Shown in pieces: positions 8,780-16,435 of a stretch of DNA of 28,450 nucleotides (position 1 is its first letter; every line of letters begins with the position of its first letter). A model generated the notes under the pieces. The model had not been told where the DNA came from, ran no database searches, and worked only from the letters and a program-made list of their open reading frames with translations. Source of the stretch: Ruminococcaceae bacterium UBA3751 (GTDB lineage: Bacteria > Bacillota > Clostridia > Oscillospirales > Acutalibacteraceae); NCBI GenBank assembly GCA_002371215.1, contig DFGL01000040.1:1-28450 (forward strand), written 5' to 3'. Both the position numbers and the translations under genes were made by a program.

Positions 8780-8870
8780 GGGAGCGGCGCCCTCGACGCT
8801 CCGTTAAAATCGGGTGCGGGTGTCCCGCCCACAATTCCGAATTCCGAATTCCGCTTTCCGAATTACCTTA
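8780..8870. repeat. Small intergenic repeat-like element
   Basis: This GC-rich block lies in otherwise AT-rich intergenic DNA. It contains an inverted pair (GGAGCG 8781-8786 with CGCTCC 8797-8802), a tight hairpin (GCGGG 8816-8820, CCCGC 8824-8828), then tandem copies of the heptamer ATTCCGA (8834 onward) ending with TTTCCGAATTACC. Its composition differs from both flanks. It resembles the dispersed intergenic elements of many gut Clostridia, but whether other copies exist cannot be seen from one window. The rest of the oppA to GH31 gap is AT-rich and carries the promoter listed next. Confidence 0.5.
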
Positions 8871-8900
8871 ATTATTTATTATTTATTAATATAAATTATA

Positions 8901-8955
8901 TTGACATTATTGCGCTATAAGTCTATAATATAATTGATTAACAGAGTTAATTAAT
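8901..8955 (+). promoter_or_regulatory. Consensus promoter with two dyads, upstream of the sulfo-TAL-like operon
   Basis: TTGACA (8901-8906) and TATAAT (8924-8929) are exact sigma-A consensus hexamers 17 bp apart. The spacer holds a 14-bp near-palindrome, TTATTGCGCTATAA (8907-8920), with a single mismatched pair. A second imperfect dyad (ATTGATTAA 8933-8941, TTAATTAAT 8947-8955) covers the expected start site. A perfect promoter with dyads at these places suggests repression, plausibly by the ROK regulator encoded in the same operon. The promoter is strongly supported; the operator assignment is inference. Confidence 0.75.
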
Positions 8956-8974
8956 TATAAAGAGAGGTGTTTTT

Positions 8975-10963
8975 GTGCTTAATTTCAAAATGAATGAAAG
9001 AGTGCTTGATATCGTTTATAACGGTAAAACAGTCTTTTCCATTGACCCCTATAAGCCCGCTCCGATTGAGGTAGGCAAGGGCGAAAACTCCTATTCAATG
9101 AGCCACGGCTCGTTTAAAATCAAGGAGCGCGTTGCTGAAAGGCTTAAGGTTAAAATATCGGATATCAAAGCAGAGGAAACCGAGGCTGTTATTGAAACGG
9201 TTTACGGTACGGTTAAGCTTGAAATCCTTGACGGAAAGAGAATTAAGGCGGATTTTGAAGGCTTTGACGGTTTTAACCGTATGTGGCTGACTCTGCCCTC
9301 CTCAAAGGACGAATTCCTTTACGGCAGCGGCGAGATTTTCAGCGAGTTCAACCTTAAGGGCAAAAACGCCAATATCTGGGTTGCTGAGCATATCAACGCA
9401 CTTCAGATAGGCAAAAAGCTCGTTAAACAGGTTGTTGGAATTAAAAATACAACCCGTAAGCAGGCTTTCAAAAAGTATGAAACCTATTACGCTCAGCCGA
9501 CGTTTATAAGCTCAAATAAGTTCTTCTATCACTCTCTTGCAACCGCAAGGAGCGAGTTTGATTTTACGAAGGACGATATCTCCGTAATAAAGACGGACGA
9601 GATTGCACCGTTTTATATCGGCTTCGGCGAGGATTTTGCGGATTTGATGAACAATCTTACCGCTATTCTCGGCAGACAGCCCGAGCTTCCCGACTGGGTT
9701 TATGACGGCCATATTCTCGGCGTTCAGGGCGGTACGGATACGATGCTAAAAAAGCTTGAAACCGCTGAAAAATACGGAATTCCCGTTAACGGTCTCTGGA
9801 TTCAGGACTGGGAGGGAAGAAGAGTTACCGCGGTAGGCAAGCAGCTTTTCTGGAACTGGGAGTGGGACAGCGAGCTCTATCCCGGGCTTGATGAAAAGAT
9901 TAAGGAGCTGAACGCCAAGGGCGTTAAGGTTCTCGGTTATATCAATCCCTTCCTCGCGGTTGAAAAGCCCCTTTATAAAGAGGCGAGTGAAAAGGGCTAT
10001 ACCGTTAAGAATAAGGACGGCGAGGACTATTACGTTACAATTACAACCTTCCCCGCAGCTATGATTGACCTTACCAATCCCGACGCGTGGGAATGGATTA
10101 AGGGCGTAATTAAAAAGAATATGATTGAGTTCGGTCTCTCGGGCTGGATGGCGGATTTCGGCGAATATCTTCCTACCGACTGCGTTCTTTACAGCGGCGA
10201 GGACCCCGAGCTTGTTCATAATACCTGGCCTGCACGCTGGGCTCAGGTTAACCGTGAGGCTGTTGAGGAAGCCGGAAAGCTCGGCGAGATTATGTTCTAT
10301 ACCCGTGCAGGCTATTCAGCAACGCCTAAGTATTCAACTATGATGTGGTGCGGCGATAACCATACCGATTTTTCTATTGATTTCGGGCTTCCGAGCGTTA
10401 TCCCCGCAATGCTCAGCCTCAGCGTATGCGGCTACGGCGTATCCCACAGTGACGTCGGCGGTTACACCTCCTTCTTCAACCTCAAGCGCAGCGAAGAGCT
10501 TTATATGCGCTGGTGCGAGATGAATACCTTCACTCCCGTATTAAGAGGTCACGAAGGACTCAACCCCGATTTGAACGCTCAGTTTGACGCGAGCGAAGCC
10601 GTACTTAAGCACGGTGCAAAAATGACTCAGCTTCATAAGGCGCTTAAACCTTATATTAAGGACGCGGTAAAAGAGAATTCCGAAAAGGGTCTTGCCGCTA
10701 TCCGTCCGCTCTTCTTCCATTATGACGAAAAAGAGGCGTTCGAGGAAGCGTATGAGTTCCTTCTCGGGAGAGATATTCTCGTAGCCCCCGTATTAAAGCA
10801 GGGCGCAACGGAAAGAACGGTTTATCTTCCTAAGGATAACTGGGTGCATATCTGGAGCAAAAAGGAATATAAAGGCGGTAAGGTTACCGTTTCCGCTCCG
10901 CTTGGCGAGCCGCCCGTATTCGTTCGCAAGGGCTCAGCCGTACTTGACTTAATCAACAAATAA
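8975..10963 (+). CDS. GH31 alpha-glycosidase, YihQ-like (candidate sulfoquinovosidase)
   Basis: This is a retaining glycoside hydrolase of family 31, 662 residues, no signal peptide, so cytoplasmic. The nucleophile is Asp394 (WMADFGE) and the acid/base is Asp461 (MWCGDNHTDF). Compared from memory with E. coli sulfoquinovosidase YihQ, eight functional positions match at a constant offset of 11: Gln262/251, Gln288/277, Arg301/290, Trp304/293, Asp405/394, Asp472/461, Tyr508/497 and His537/526. All are conserved except Arg301, the sulfonate ligand, which is Gln290 here (next to Lys289). The enzyme probably frees sulfoquinovose from its glycosides, but altered specificity or an alpha-xylosidase/alpha-glucosidase role is possible. 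The GTG at 8975 is chosen because AGAGGTG precedes it by 7 nt. It is the first gene of the operon. Confidence 0.8.
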   Translation: MLNFKMNERVLDIVYNGKTVFSIDPYKPAPIEVGKGENSYSMSHGSFKIKERVAERLKVKISDIKAEETEAVIETVYGTVKLEILDGKRIKADFEGFDGFNRMWLTLPSSKDEFLYGSGEIFSEFNLKGKNANIWVAEHINALQIGKKLVKQVVGIKNTTRKQAFKKYETYYAQPTFISSNKFFYHSLATARSEFDFTKDDISVIKTDEIAPFYIGFGEDFADLMNNLTAILGRQPELPDWVYDGHILGVQGGTDTMLKKLETAEKYGIPVNGLWIQDWEGRRVTAVGKQLFWNWEWDSELYPGLDEKIKELNAKGVKVLGYINPFLAVEKPLYKEASEKGYTVKNKDGEDYYVTITTFPAAMIDLTNPDAWEWIKGVIKKNMIEFGLSGWMADFGEYLPTDCVLYSGEDPELVHNTWPARWAQVNREAVEEAGKLGEIMFYTRAGYSATPKYSTMMWCGDNHTDFSIDFGLPSVIPAMLSLSVCGYGVSHSDVGGYTSFFNLKRSEELYMRWCEMNTFTPVLRGHEGLNPDLNAQFDASEAVLKHGAKMTQLHKALKPYIKDAVKENSEKGLAAIRPLFFHYDEKEAFEEAYEFLLGRDILVAPVLKQGATERTVYLPKDNWVHIWSKKEYKGGKVTVSAPLGEPPVFVRKGSAVLDLINK

Positions 10964-10983
10964 TAATTCAGGAGGAATTAATA

Positions 10984-11670
10984 ATGAAATACTTTTTAGA
11001 CAGTGCAAAAATTGATGAAATCAGAGAAGCTTACGATACCTTCGGTATTGACGGCGTAACTACTAACCCCAACCACATTATGAATTCGGGCAAGCCCTTT
11101 AAAACAGTAATCGCCGAGCTTGCGGAATTCGTTAAGGAAAAGGGAATTGAAGGCTGGGAAACCTTCCCGATTTCCGTTGAAATCAATCCCCATCTTGACG
11201 ATGCTGACGAAATGGTAAAAATGGGCAAGGAAATTGCTTCAATGAGCAAGAGCTTTGTTATTAAAATTCCCTGCACCGAGGCAGGTATTGCCGCAGCCCG
11301 CAGACTTGAGGAGGCAGGCGTAAGAACAAATCTTACCCTCGTTTTCTCAGCTTCTCAGGCGCTTATTGCCGCTAAGAATAACTCTCTTTTCGTTTCTCCG
11401 TTCATCGGCTGGAAGGAAAACAGCGGCGAGGAGTGTACTCAGTACATTCAGGATATCGTTACTATCTATGAAAACTACGGCTTCTTCGGTAAAACACAGA
11501 TAATCTGCGCTGCAGTAAGAAACGGCAAGCAGTTTGTTGACTGTGCTGTTGCAGGCGCCGATATAGTAACGGCAGGCCTTCAGGTATTCAAGGACAGCTT
11601 CTATCATCCCTTTACCGATTACGGTCTTAAAAAATTCCAGAATGCATGGGATAAAACAATTACAGAATAA
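10984..11670 (+). CDS. sftT: Short transaldolase, candidate 6-deoxy-6-sulfofructose transaldolase
   Basis: This is a 228-residue member of the transaldolase/fructose-6-phosphate aldolase (TalC/FSA) barrel family. Asp6 (YFLDSA), the GVTTNP motif (residues 24-29) and the Schiff-base Lys94 (FVIKIPCT) are present. At the positions of the FSA phosphate-binding residues Arg134 and Ser166, it has Trp143 (SPFIGWKE) and Val178 (AAVRNG), so the phosphate pocket has been remodelled. Between a YihQ-like hydrolase and a YihU-like reductase, the best role is transfer of the C3 unit of sulfofructose to glyceraldehyde 3-phosphate, giving fructose 6-phosphate and sulfolactaldehyde. The symbol follows the sulfo-TAL literature and rests on context. 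A plain transaldolase for another sugar cannot be excluded. Confidence 0.75.
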   Translation: MKYFLDSAKIDEIREAYDTFGIDGVTTNPNHIMNSGKPFKTVIAELAEFVKEKGIEGWETFPISVEINPHLDDADEMVKMGKEIASMSKSFVIKIPCTEAGIAAARRLEEAGVRTNLTLVFSASQALIAAKNNSLFVSPFIGWKENSGEECTQYIQDIVTIYENYGFFGKTQIICAAVRNGKQFVDCAVAGADIVTAGLQVFKDSFYHPFTDYGLKKFQNAWDKTITE

Positions 11671-11688
11671 TCTACGGAGGAAATTATA

Positions 11689-12555
11689 ATGAAAATAGGA
11701 TTTATCGGACTTGGAATTATGGGCGAAAGTATGTGCGCCAATATAGTTAAAAAGCATGATGATACAGTTTACTGCTCAGATCTTAATAAAGACCAGGTTG
11801 CAAAGCTTGTAGCAGAGGGTGCAGTAGGCGTTGAAAGCAATATCGAGGTTGCTAAAAACGCGGACGTAATTATTTCTATGGTACCTAAATCAGAGCACGT
11901 TAAGGCTGTATATACAGAGATTCTTCCCTATATTGATGAAACAAAAATCTGTATTGATATGAGCACGATTGACCCCTCTGTTTCAGTAGAGGTTTCAAAG
12001 ATGATTAAGGCAAAGGGCGCTCAGTTTGCTGACGCTCCCGTTGTTAAGTCAAAGCCCGCGGCTATCGCAGGTACTCTCGGCATCTATGCAGGCTGCGACG
12101 AGGAGCTTTTCCCCGTAATCAAGCCGATTCTCTCCTATATGGGCGAAAATATTATCTATATGGGCGAAAACGGTAAGGGCCTCGTTATGAAGGTTTGCCA
12201 TAATACGCTTGCTGCTGAAATTCAGAACGGCGTTAACGAAACGCTTAACCTTGCAACAAAGTTCGGTGTTTCCGTTGAGGCATTTGCAAAGGCAGTTGCT
12301 ATCGGCGGCGCTCAGAATTTCTATCTTGACGGTCAGTGGAAAAATCTTGAGGCTGAGAATTATACAACTGCATTCTCTCTTGAAAACGAGCATAAGGACT
12401 TAGGCATCTGCCAGCGCCTTGCTGCTGAAGCAGACTTTGTAATGCCGGGACTTGAAAATGCAAAGAGAGTATACGATAAGGGACTTGAGGCAGGTATCGG
12501 CAAGGACGACTGGCGCTCAACCTATAAAATCGTAAGAGGGGATTACGATGCTTAA
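11689..12555 (+). CDS. YihU-like beta-hydroxyacid dehydrogenase, candidate 3-sulfolactaldehyde reductase
   Basis: This is an NAD(P)-dependent enzyme of the 3-hydroxyisobutyrate dehydrogenase family, 288 residues. The Rossmann motif GFIGLGIMG is at the N-terminus, the catalytic lysine is Lys168 (GLVMKVCHN), and HKDLGI and KDDW appear near the C-terminus as in YihU. The substrate loop usual in this family (DAPVSGG) is replaced by DAPVVKSKPAAIAGTL, which aligns without gaps to the YihU loop that carries sulfonate-binding Arg123; Lys120 takes that place. It probably reduces sulfolactaldehyde to DHPS and regenerates NAD+, suiting a fermenter. Asp31 (CSDLNK), after the second Rossmann strand, favours NAD(H). 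The 3' end overlaps the next gene by 8 bp. Confidence 0.75.
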   Translation: MKIGFIGLGIMGESMCANIVKKHDDTVYCSDLNKDQVAKLVAEGAVGVESNIEVAKNADVIISMVPKSEHVKAVYTEILPYIDETKICIDMSTIDPSVSVEVSKMIKAKGAQFADAPVVKSKPAAIAGTLGIYAGCDEELFPVIKPILSYMGENIIYMGENGKGLVMKVCHNTLAAEIQNGVNETLNLATKFGVSVEAFAKAVAIGGAQNFYLDGQWKNLEAENYTTAFSLENEHKDLGICQRLAAEADFVMPGLENAKRVYDKGLEAGIGKDDWRSTYKIVRGDYDA

Positions 12556-13213
12556 TCACCTTAATGAAGTTAACGACGTAAAAATCTTTTCCGTCTTTGA
12601 CGAAGAGTTTAAAACCTACGGAAGAATTGTAAAGGGATATGACTTTACAGAACTTGTTGACTATATGCGCGATAATACGGAAATCCCCGAAATCGGAAAC
12701 GTATATGTTCCTTCGGTAAAGGAAATGGAAAAGCTTCCCGTTTATCACGATATACAAAACGTTCTCTACGGCGATATGCCCGTTCAGATTGGCTATTGCA
12801 ACGGCAGAAACTCAACCTATAACGGCTTTGAATACCATAAGGGCAGCGAAATCAATATTGCCGTAACGGATTTTATGCTTGTTCTCGGTCATATCTGGGA
12901 GCTTGAGGATAACTGCTTCTACGTTGGCAATGAAAAGGTTTTCTTTGTTCCGAAGGGAACCGCTATCGAGATGTATCAGACTACGCTCCACCTCTCGCCC
13001 TGCAAAACCTGCGACGAGGGCTTTAAGGATATAGTTATTCTTCCGCGCGGTACAAATACTCCAAGGGATGAAAAAGTACGCAATGCCGACAGCGAAAGCG
13101 CTATCCTTCTTCAGAAAAACAAGTGGGTTATAGCTCATAAGGACAGAGAACCGCTTGTAAAGCAGGGTGCCTTTATAGGCTTAATCGGCGAAAATAAAAA
13201 ACTGCAATATTAG
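12548..13213 (+). CDS. DUF4867/cupin-like protein, candidate sugar isomerase
   Basis: This is a 221-residue soluble protein of the DUF4867 type, as I recognise it, with a cupin-like core. Potential metal ligands cluster as in cupins: His97 and Glu101 (EYHKGSE), His115 (LGHIWE), Glu141 and His148 (VPKGTAIEMYQTTLH). The VPKGTAIEM stretch resembles cupin motif 2 with Glu in place of His. DUF4867 genes occur in sulfo-TAL clusters of Bacillus and gut Firmicutes. I am not certain whether this protein or the next one is the sulfoquinovose isomerase. It overlaps the dehydrogenase by 8 bp and uses GAGGGG as its ribosome site, so the two are translationally coupled. Confidence 0.65.
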   Translation: MLNHLNEVNDVKIFSVFDEEFKTYGRIVKGYDFTELVDYMRDNTEIPEIGNVYVPSVKEMEKLPVYHDIQNVLYGDMPVQIGYCNGRNSTYNGFEYHKGSEINIAVTDFMLVLGHIWELEDNCFYVGNEKVFFVPKGTAIEMYQTTLHLSPCKTCDEGFKDIVILPRGTNTPRDEKVRNADSESAILLQKNKWVIAHKDREPLVKQGAFIGLIGENKKLQY

Positions 13214-13222
13214 GAGAAACAA

Positions 13223-14554
13223 ATGTCATTTAATTATATGTATATTCCTATCGGCGTTCCAACCTTTCACCTTGAGAGCGCCCAAAAGGAATTTGAAAAA
13301 TCAGTATCTCTTTTAAAGAGTATTGATGAAAACGTTGATGTTCCGGAGGAAATGCTCCTCAGCATTGACAAGCTTAATAGCTTTACAGAAAATAAAAATC
13401 CGGATTTAATTATCGTTCAGAACGTTACCTTTGCCAACGGCGCTTATATCGCCGAGGTGCTGCGTAAAATTGATTGTCCCGTTATTCTCTGGACTCTGCG
13501 CGAGCCTGTTATTGACGGAACGAGGCTCCGTCTGAATTCTCTTACGGGCGCTTATTCTGCAGCTAACGTTCTCCACGAGTTTTCAAGACCTTTCTGCTAC
13601 GTTCTCGGCTCGCCCGAGGAGGCTGACGTTAAAAAGGCAATAAGCGCCGCCGTTTCTGCCGCAAAGGTTAAAAAGGCGCTTAAATCGCTCAACATCGCTC
13701 AGGTCGGACATACTCCGCAGGGCTTCGGCTTCGGCAGAGCGCTTGATATGGAGATGATGACAACCTTCGGCGCAAACCTTGTTTCCATTGAAGCAAGAGA
13801 ACTTATTGACAAGGCAAAATCCTTTACAGATGAAGATGTTGCCTCATACCTTGAGGACGCTAAAAAGCGTATTAACGGTCTTGATAAAATTGACGCAAAG
13901 AACGTTCTTGATTTTGCAAGGCTTTACAGAGCGTACGACGAATTTGTAAAAGAGGGTAATATCGGCGCGCTTTCATCGCGCTGCTGGCCGGATTTCTTCA
14001 CAGCATTCGGAACTCCCGTCTGCTCCGTTCTCGGTATTCTTAACGACCTTGATGTTCCCGCAGCCTGCGAGGCTGATACCTACGGCGCTCTTTCAATGTA
14101 TATCTGTTCTCAGCTTACGGGCAGACCGTCTTTCTTCGGCGACCCCGTTTCGGTTGATGAAAAGGATAATACTATTACGTTCTGGCACTGCGGTATGGCT
14201 CCGTGCTCTCTTGCGAGAGAGGATACGGGAGCGTGCGCAGGGCTTCACTGTAACCGTAAAATCGGTCCTACCCTTGAATTCGGCTGTAAGGCTGAGCCCG
14301 AGGTTACAATTTTCCGCGTTGGCAAAAAGCCGGACGGCAGCTTCCGTTTCTTCGTTAAGAGGGGTGAAGCGGCTGACGCACCTCAGCAGTTCTACGGTAC
14401 TTCTATAGTTGTTAAGGCTGAAGAATCGGGAAAAACCGTACGCGCTTCTGTTGAGGACGGCTGGGAGCCTCATTTCGTTGTTGCAATGGGCGATATTGCC
14501 GATGAAATTCTTGCTCTCGCAAATATGCTTGGTATAGAGGTACTGGAATACTGA
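13223..14554 (+). CDS. L-fucose/L-arabinose isomerase-like protein
   Basis: This is a 443-residue protein related to L-fucose isomerase. The metal ligands of that family are visible: Glu283 (CEADTYGAL), Asp307 (FFGDPV) and His322 (FWHCGMAP). The N-terminal half has the fucose-isomerase-like Rossmann features (IIVQNVTFANG, PVILWTLREP). It is shorter than FucI (about 590 residues) and lies in the range of the smaller FucI-like isomerases. In this operon it may interconvert sulfoquinovose and sulfofructose, or act on another aldose feeding the transaldolase. It ends in a one-base overlap (TGATG) with the exporter gene. Confidence 0.75.
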   Translation: MSFNYMYIPIGVPTFHLESAQKEFEKSVSLLKSIDENVDVPEEMLLSIDKLNSFTENKNPDLIIVQNVTFANGAYIAEVLRKIDCPVILWTLREPVIDGTRLRLNSLTGAYSAANVLHEFSRPFCYVLGSPEEADVKKAISAAVSAAKVKKALKSLNIAQVGHTPQGFGFGRALDMEMMTTFGANLVSIEARELIDKAKSFTDEDVASYLEDAKKRINGLDKIDAKNVLDFARLYRAYDEFVKEGNIGALSSRCWPDFFTAFGTPVCSVLGILNDLDVPAACEADTYGALSMYICSQLTGRPSFFGDPVSVDEKDNTITFWHCGMAPCSLAREDTGACAGLHCNRKIGPTLEFGCKAEPEVTIFRVGKKPDGSFRFFVKRGEAADAPQQFYGTSIVVKAEESGKTVRASVEDGWEPHFVVAMGDIADEILALANMLGIEVLEY

Positions 14555-15309
14555 TGATAGATTTCAAAGATATTCTGTTCATTATAGTCGTATTTGTTGC
14601 CAACATTATTCAGAGCATAACGGGTTTTGCGGGAACCGTTCTCGCTATGCCGTTTTCAATTATGCTCGTTGGCTACGGTACGGCAAAGCCGATTCTGAAC
14701 GTGCTCGGAATAGTGCTTTCTCTCGGCGTTATAGGACTCAATCATAAATCGCTTAATAAAAAAGAATTCTTCAAAATTATTGCAATTATGCTTGCGGGAA
14801 TGGTTGCGGGGTTTTTTATTACCACACAGTTTGACCTTAAAGCGGGCTTGCTGTATAAGCTTCTCGGCGTTATCGTTCTTCTGTTTATGGGAATAGGCGT
14901 TTTCAATTCCTATTCCGAAAAATACAGGAGCAAGAAGAAGGAAACCAATGAAAAAACAAGCTTTCTTGCTTATCTCGTTCTCGTCGTTGCGGGCGTCGTT
15001 CACGGAATGTTCGTCTGCGGCGGACCTCTGCTCGTCGTTTACGCTTCGGAAAAAATCAAGGGCAGAGATGAGTTCAGAGTAACCGTTTCCGCCGTGTGGG
15101 CGGTGCTGAATTCAATTATTCTTTTCAGCGACGTCAAGGCGGGGCTGTTCAACCATAAAACGGTAATCCTTCTCGCCGTCTGTATAGTGCTTCTGTTCGG
15201 AGCGCTGTGGCTCGGCAACATTCTTTTCAGACATATCAATAAAAAGTGGTTTATGATTATAACCTATGTTTTAATGGGTATCAGCGGAATATCTTTGCTT
15301 GTTAAATAA
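14554..15309 (+). CDS. TauE/SafE-family membrane exporter
   Basis: This is a 251-residue integral membrane protein with about eight hydrophobic segments, of the TauE/SafE sulfite/sulfonate exporter family. The N-terminal QSITGFAGTVLAMPF and the second-half repeat GVVHGMFVCGGPLLVVYAS are the paired family motifs. TauE-like carriers accompany many sulfonate pathways, so the likely cargo is the C3 sulfonate end product (DHPS or sulfolactate). It starts inside the stop codon of the upstream isomerase-like gene and is followed 11 bp later by the ROK gene. The cargo assignment is from context only. Confidence 0.82.
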   Translation: MIDFKDILFIIVVFVANIIQSITGFAGTVLAMPFSIMLVGYGTAKPILNVLGIVLSLGVIGLNHKSLNKKEFFKIIAIMLAGMVAGFFITTQFDLKAGLLYKLLGVIVLLFMGIGVFNSYSEKYRSKKKETNEKTSFLAYLVLVVAGVVHGMFVCGGPLLVVYASEKIKGRDEFRVTVSAVWAVLNSIILFSDVKAGLFNHKTVILLAVCIVLLFGALWLGNILFRHINKKWFMIITYVLMGISGISLLVK

Positions 15310-15320
15310 CGGGAGGCAGT

Positions 15321-16424
15321 ATGACAAAGGGACTTAATATGAAGCTTGTAAAAAGTGAAAATCGCTCCCTCATTCTGTACCTTCTTAACAGTACAAAGGG
15401 TTTGAGCCGTAAGGAGATTGCCTCTCGGCTCGGTCTTACCCCTGCTGCGGTAACAAAAATCTGCGCGCGTCTTATTGAGGACGGATTTATCAAGGAGGAC
15501 GGCGAAAGCTATGAGCAAAACCGTTCGGGCAGAAGGGAAATACAGCTTTCGCTCTGTCTTGAGGATAAAGCCGCCTTCGGAATTAACGCGGAAAAGGACG
15601 GAATAACCCTTTCGGTTTCTCGCCTTGACGGAAAGCTTTTAAAATCAAAGCATATTCCGTTTACTGCGGATATTTCAGAGGTTATCGGCGCGGCTGTTGA
15701 CTTTAAAAAGCGCTACAAGGGGAAAGAGAAGCTTCTCGGCGCAGGAATATGCGTTATCGGTTCGCCCGATGAGGACGATTTCGGCGTCTGGAAGGACAAA
15801 CATTTGAAAGAGGAGCTGGAAGCGGCGCTCGGGCTTCCCGTAATTATTGAAAACAACGTCAAAGCCTTTGCCGAAAGCGAGCTTCTCTACGGAAAAATTA
15901 AAAATCAGGATTCTATTCTGTTTATAAAATGGGGTCCGGGTATCGGCTCTGCCGTCGTTGCCAACGGAAGAGTTTTCAACGGGAGCGACAGCTCTGTAAC
16001 CGAGCTCGGCCACTATATCGTAAACCCCGGCGGAGTAAAATGCCGCTGCGGGCGCTTCGGCTGCCTTGAAACTGAGGCGGGCGAGGAGGTAATTCTCAGC
16101 GAGCTCAATTCTGAAATTCCACTTGACGAATTACTTGAAAACTGCGATAATGATATTATGAATATTATAGACCATAAGATTGATATGGTCGCGCTTGCGG
16201 TAACAAATACCGCAACGATTCTTAACGCTGAAAACATTGTTTTTTTCGGAACGATGTTTAAATATGAAATCATTGCCGAAAAACTGAAAAAGCAGTGCTT
16301 ACGGTATAACAAAAACTTAACCCCTGATATTATTAAAAAATCGGGGCTAAACAAAAAAAGCGGTTATATCGGCTGTACGGCAATCTGTGCAAAGCGCTTC
16401 TTTTTTGAGGCTGACGGCAGGTAA
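15321..16424 (+). CDS. ROK-family transcriptional regulator
   Basis: This is a 367-residue protein with an N-terminal winged helix (residues about 13-60, RKEIASRLGLTPAAVTKI) and a C-terminal ROK sugar-sensing domain. The ROK zinc site is complete: His231 and the CRCGRFGC cysteines 241, 243 and 248. The catalytic Asp of ROK kinases is replaced by Asn179 (IENNVKAF), which fits a sensor rather than a kinase. It probably represses this operon and releases DNA when a pathway sugar binds. Dyads at the operon promoter (8907-8955) are candidate operators. An alternative ATG at 15339 would remove six residues; the first has the better GGGAGG ribosome site. Confidence 0.9.
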   Translation: MTKGLNMKLVKSENRSLILYLLNSTKGLSRKEIASRLGLTPAAVTKICARLIEDGFIKEDGESYEQNRSGRREIQLSLCLEDKAAFGINAEKDGITLSVSRLDGKLLKSKHIPFTADISEVIGAAVDFKKRYKGKEKLLGAGICVIGSPDEDDFGVWKDKHLKEELEAALGLPVIIENNVKAFAESELLYGKIKNQDSILFIKWGPGIGSAVVANGRVFNGSDSSVTELGHYIVNPGGVKCRCGRFGCLETEAGEEVILSELNSEIPLDELLENCDNDIMNIIDHKIDMVALAVTNTATILNAENIVFFGTMFKYEIIAEKLKKQCLRYNKNLTPDIIKKSGLNKKSGYIGCTAICAKRFFFEADGR

Positions 16425-16435
16425 CGGAGGTATTT

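Noticed and set aside
8619..8834. Minus-strand open frame of 71 codons over the oppA end and the repeat element
   Set aside because: It overlaps oppA antisense and the terminator, has no ribosome site and resembles no protein family.
8975..10963. Plain alpha-xylosidase (YicI) label for the GH31 protein
   Set aside because: The constant-offset match to YihQ at Gln, Gln, Trp, Tyr and His positions and the operon content favour the sulfoquinovosidase branch, although the Arg-to-Gln change keeps doubt open.
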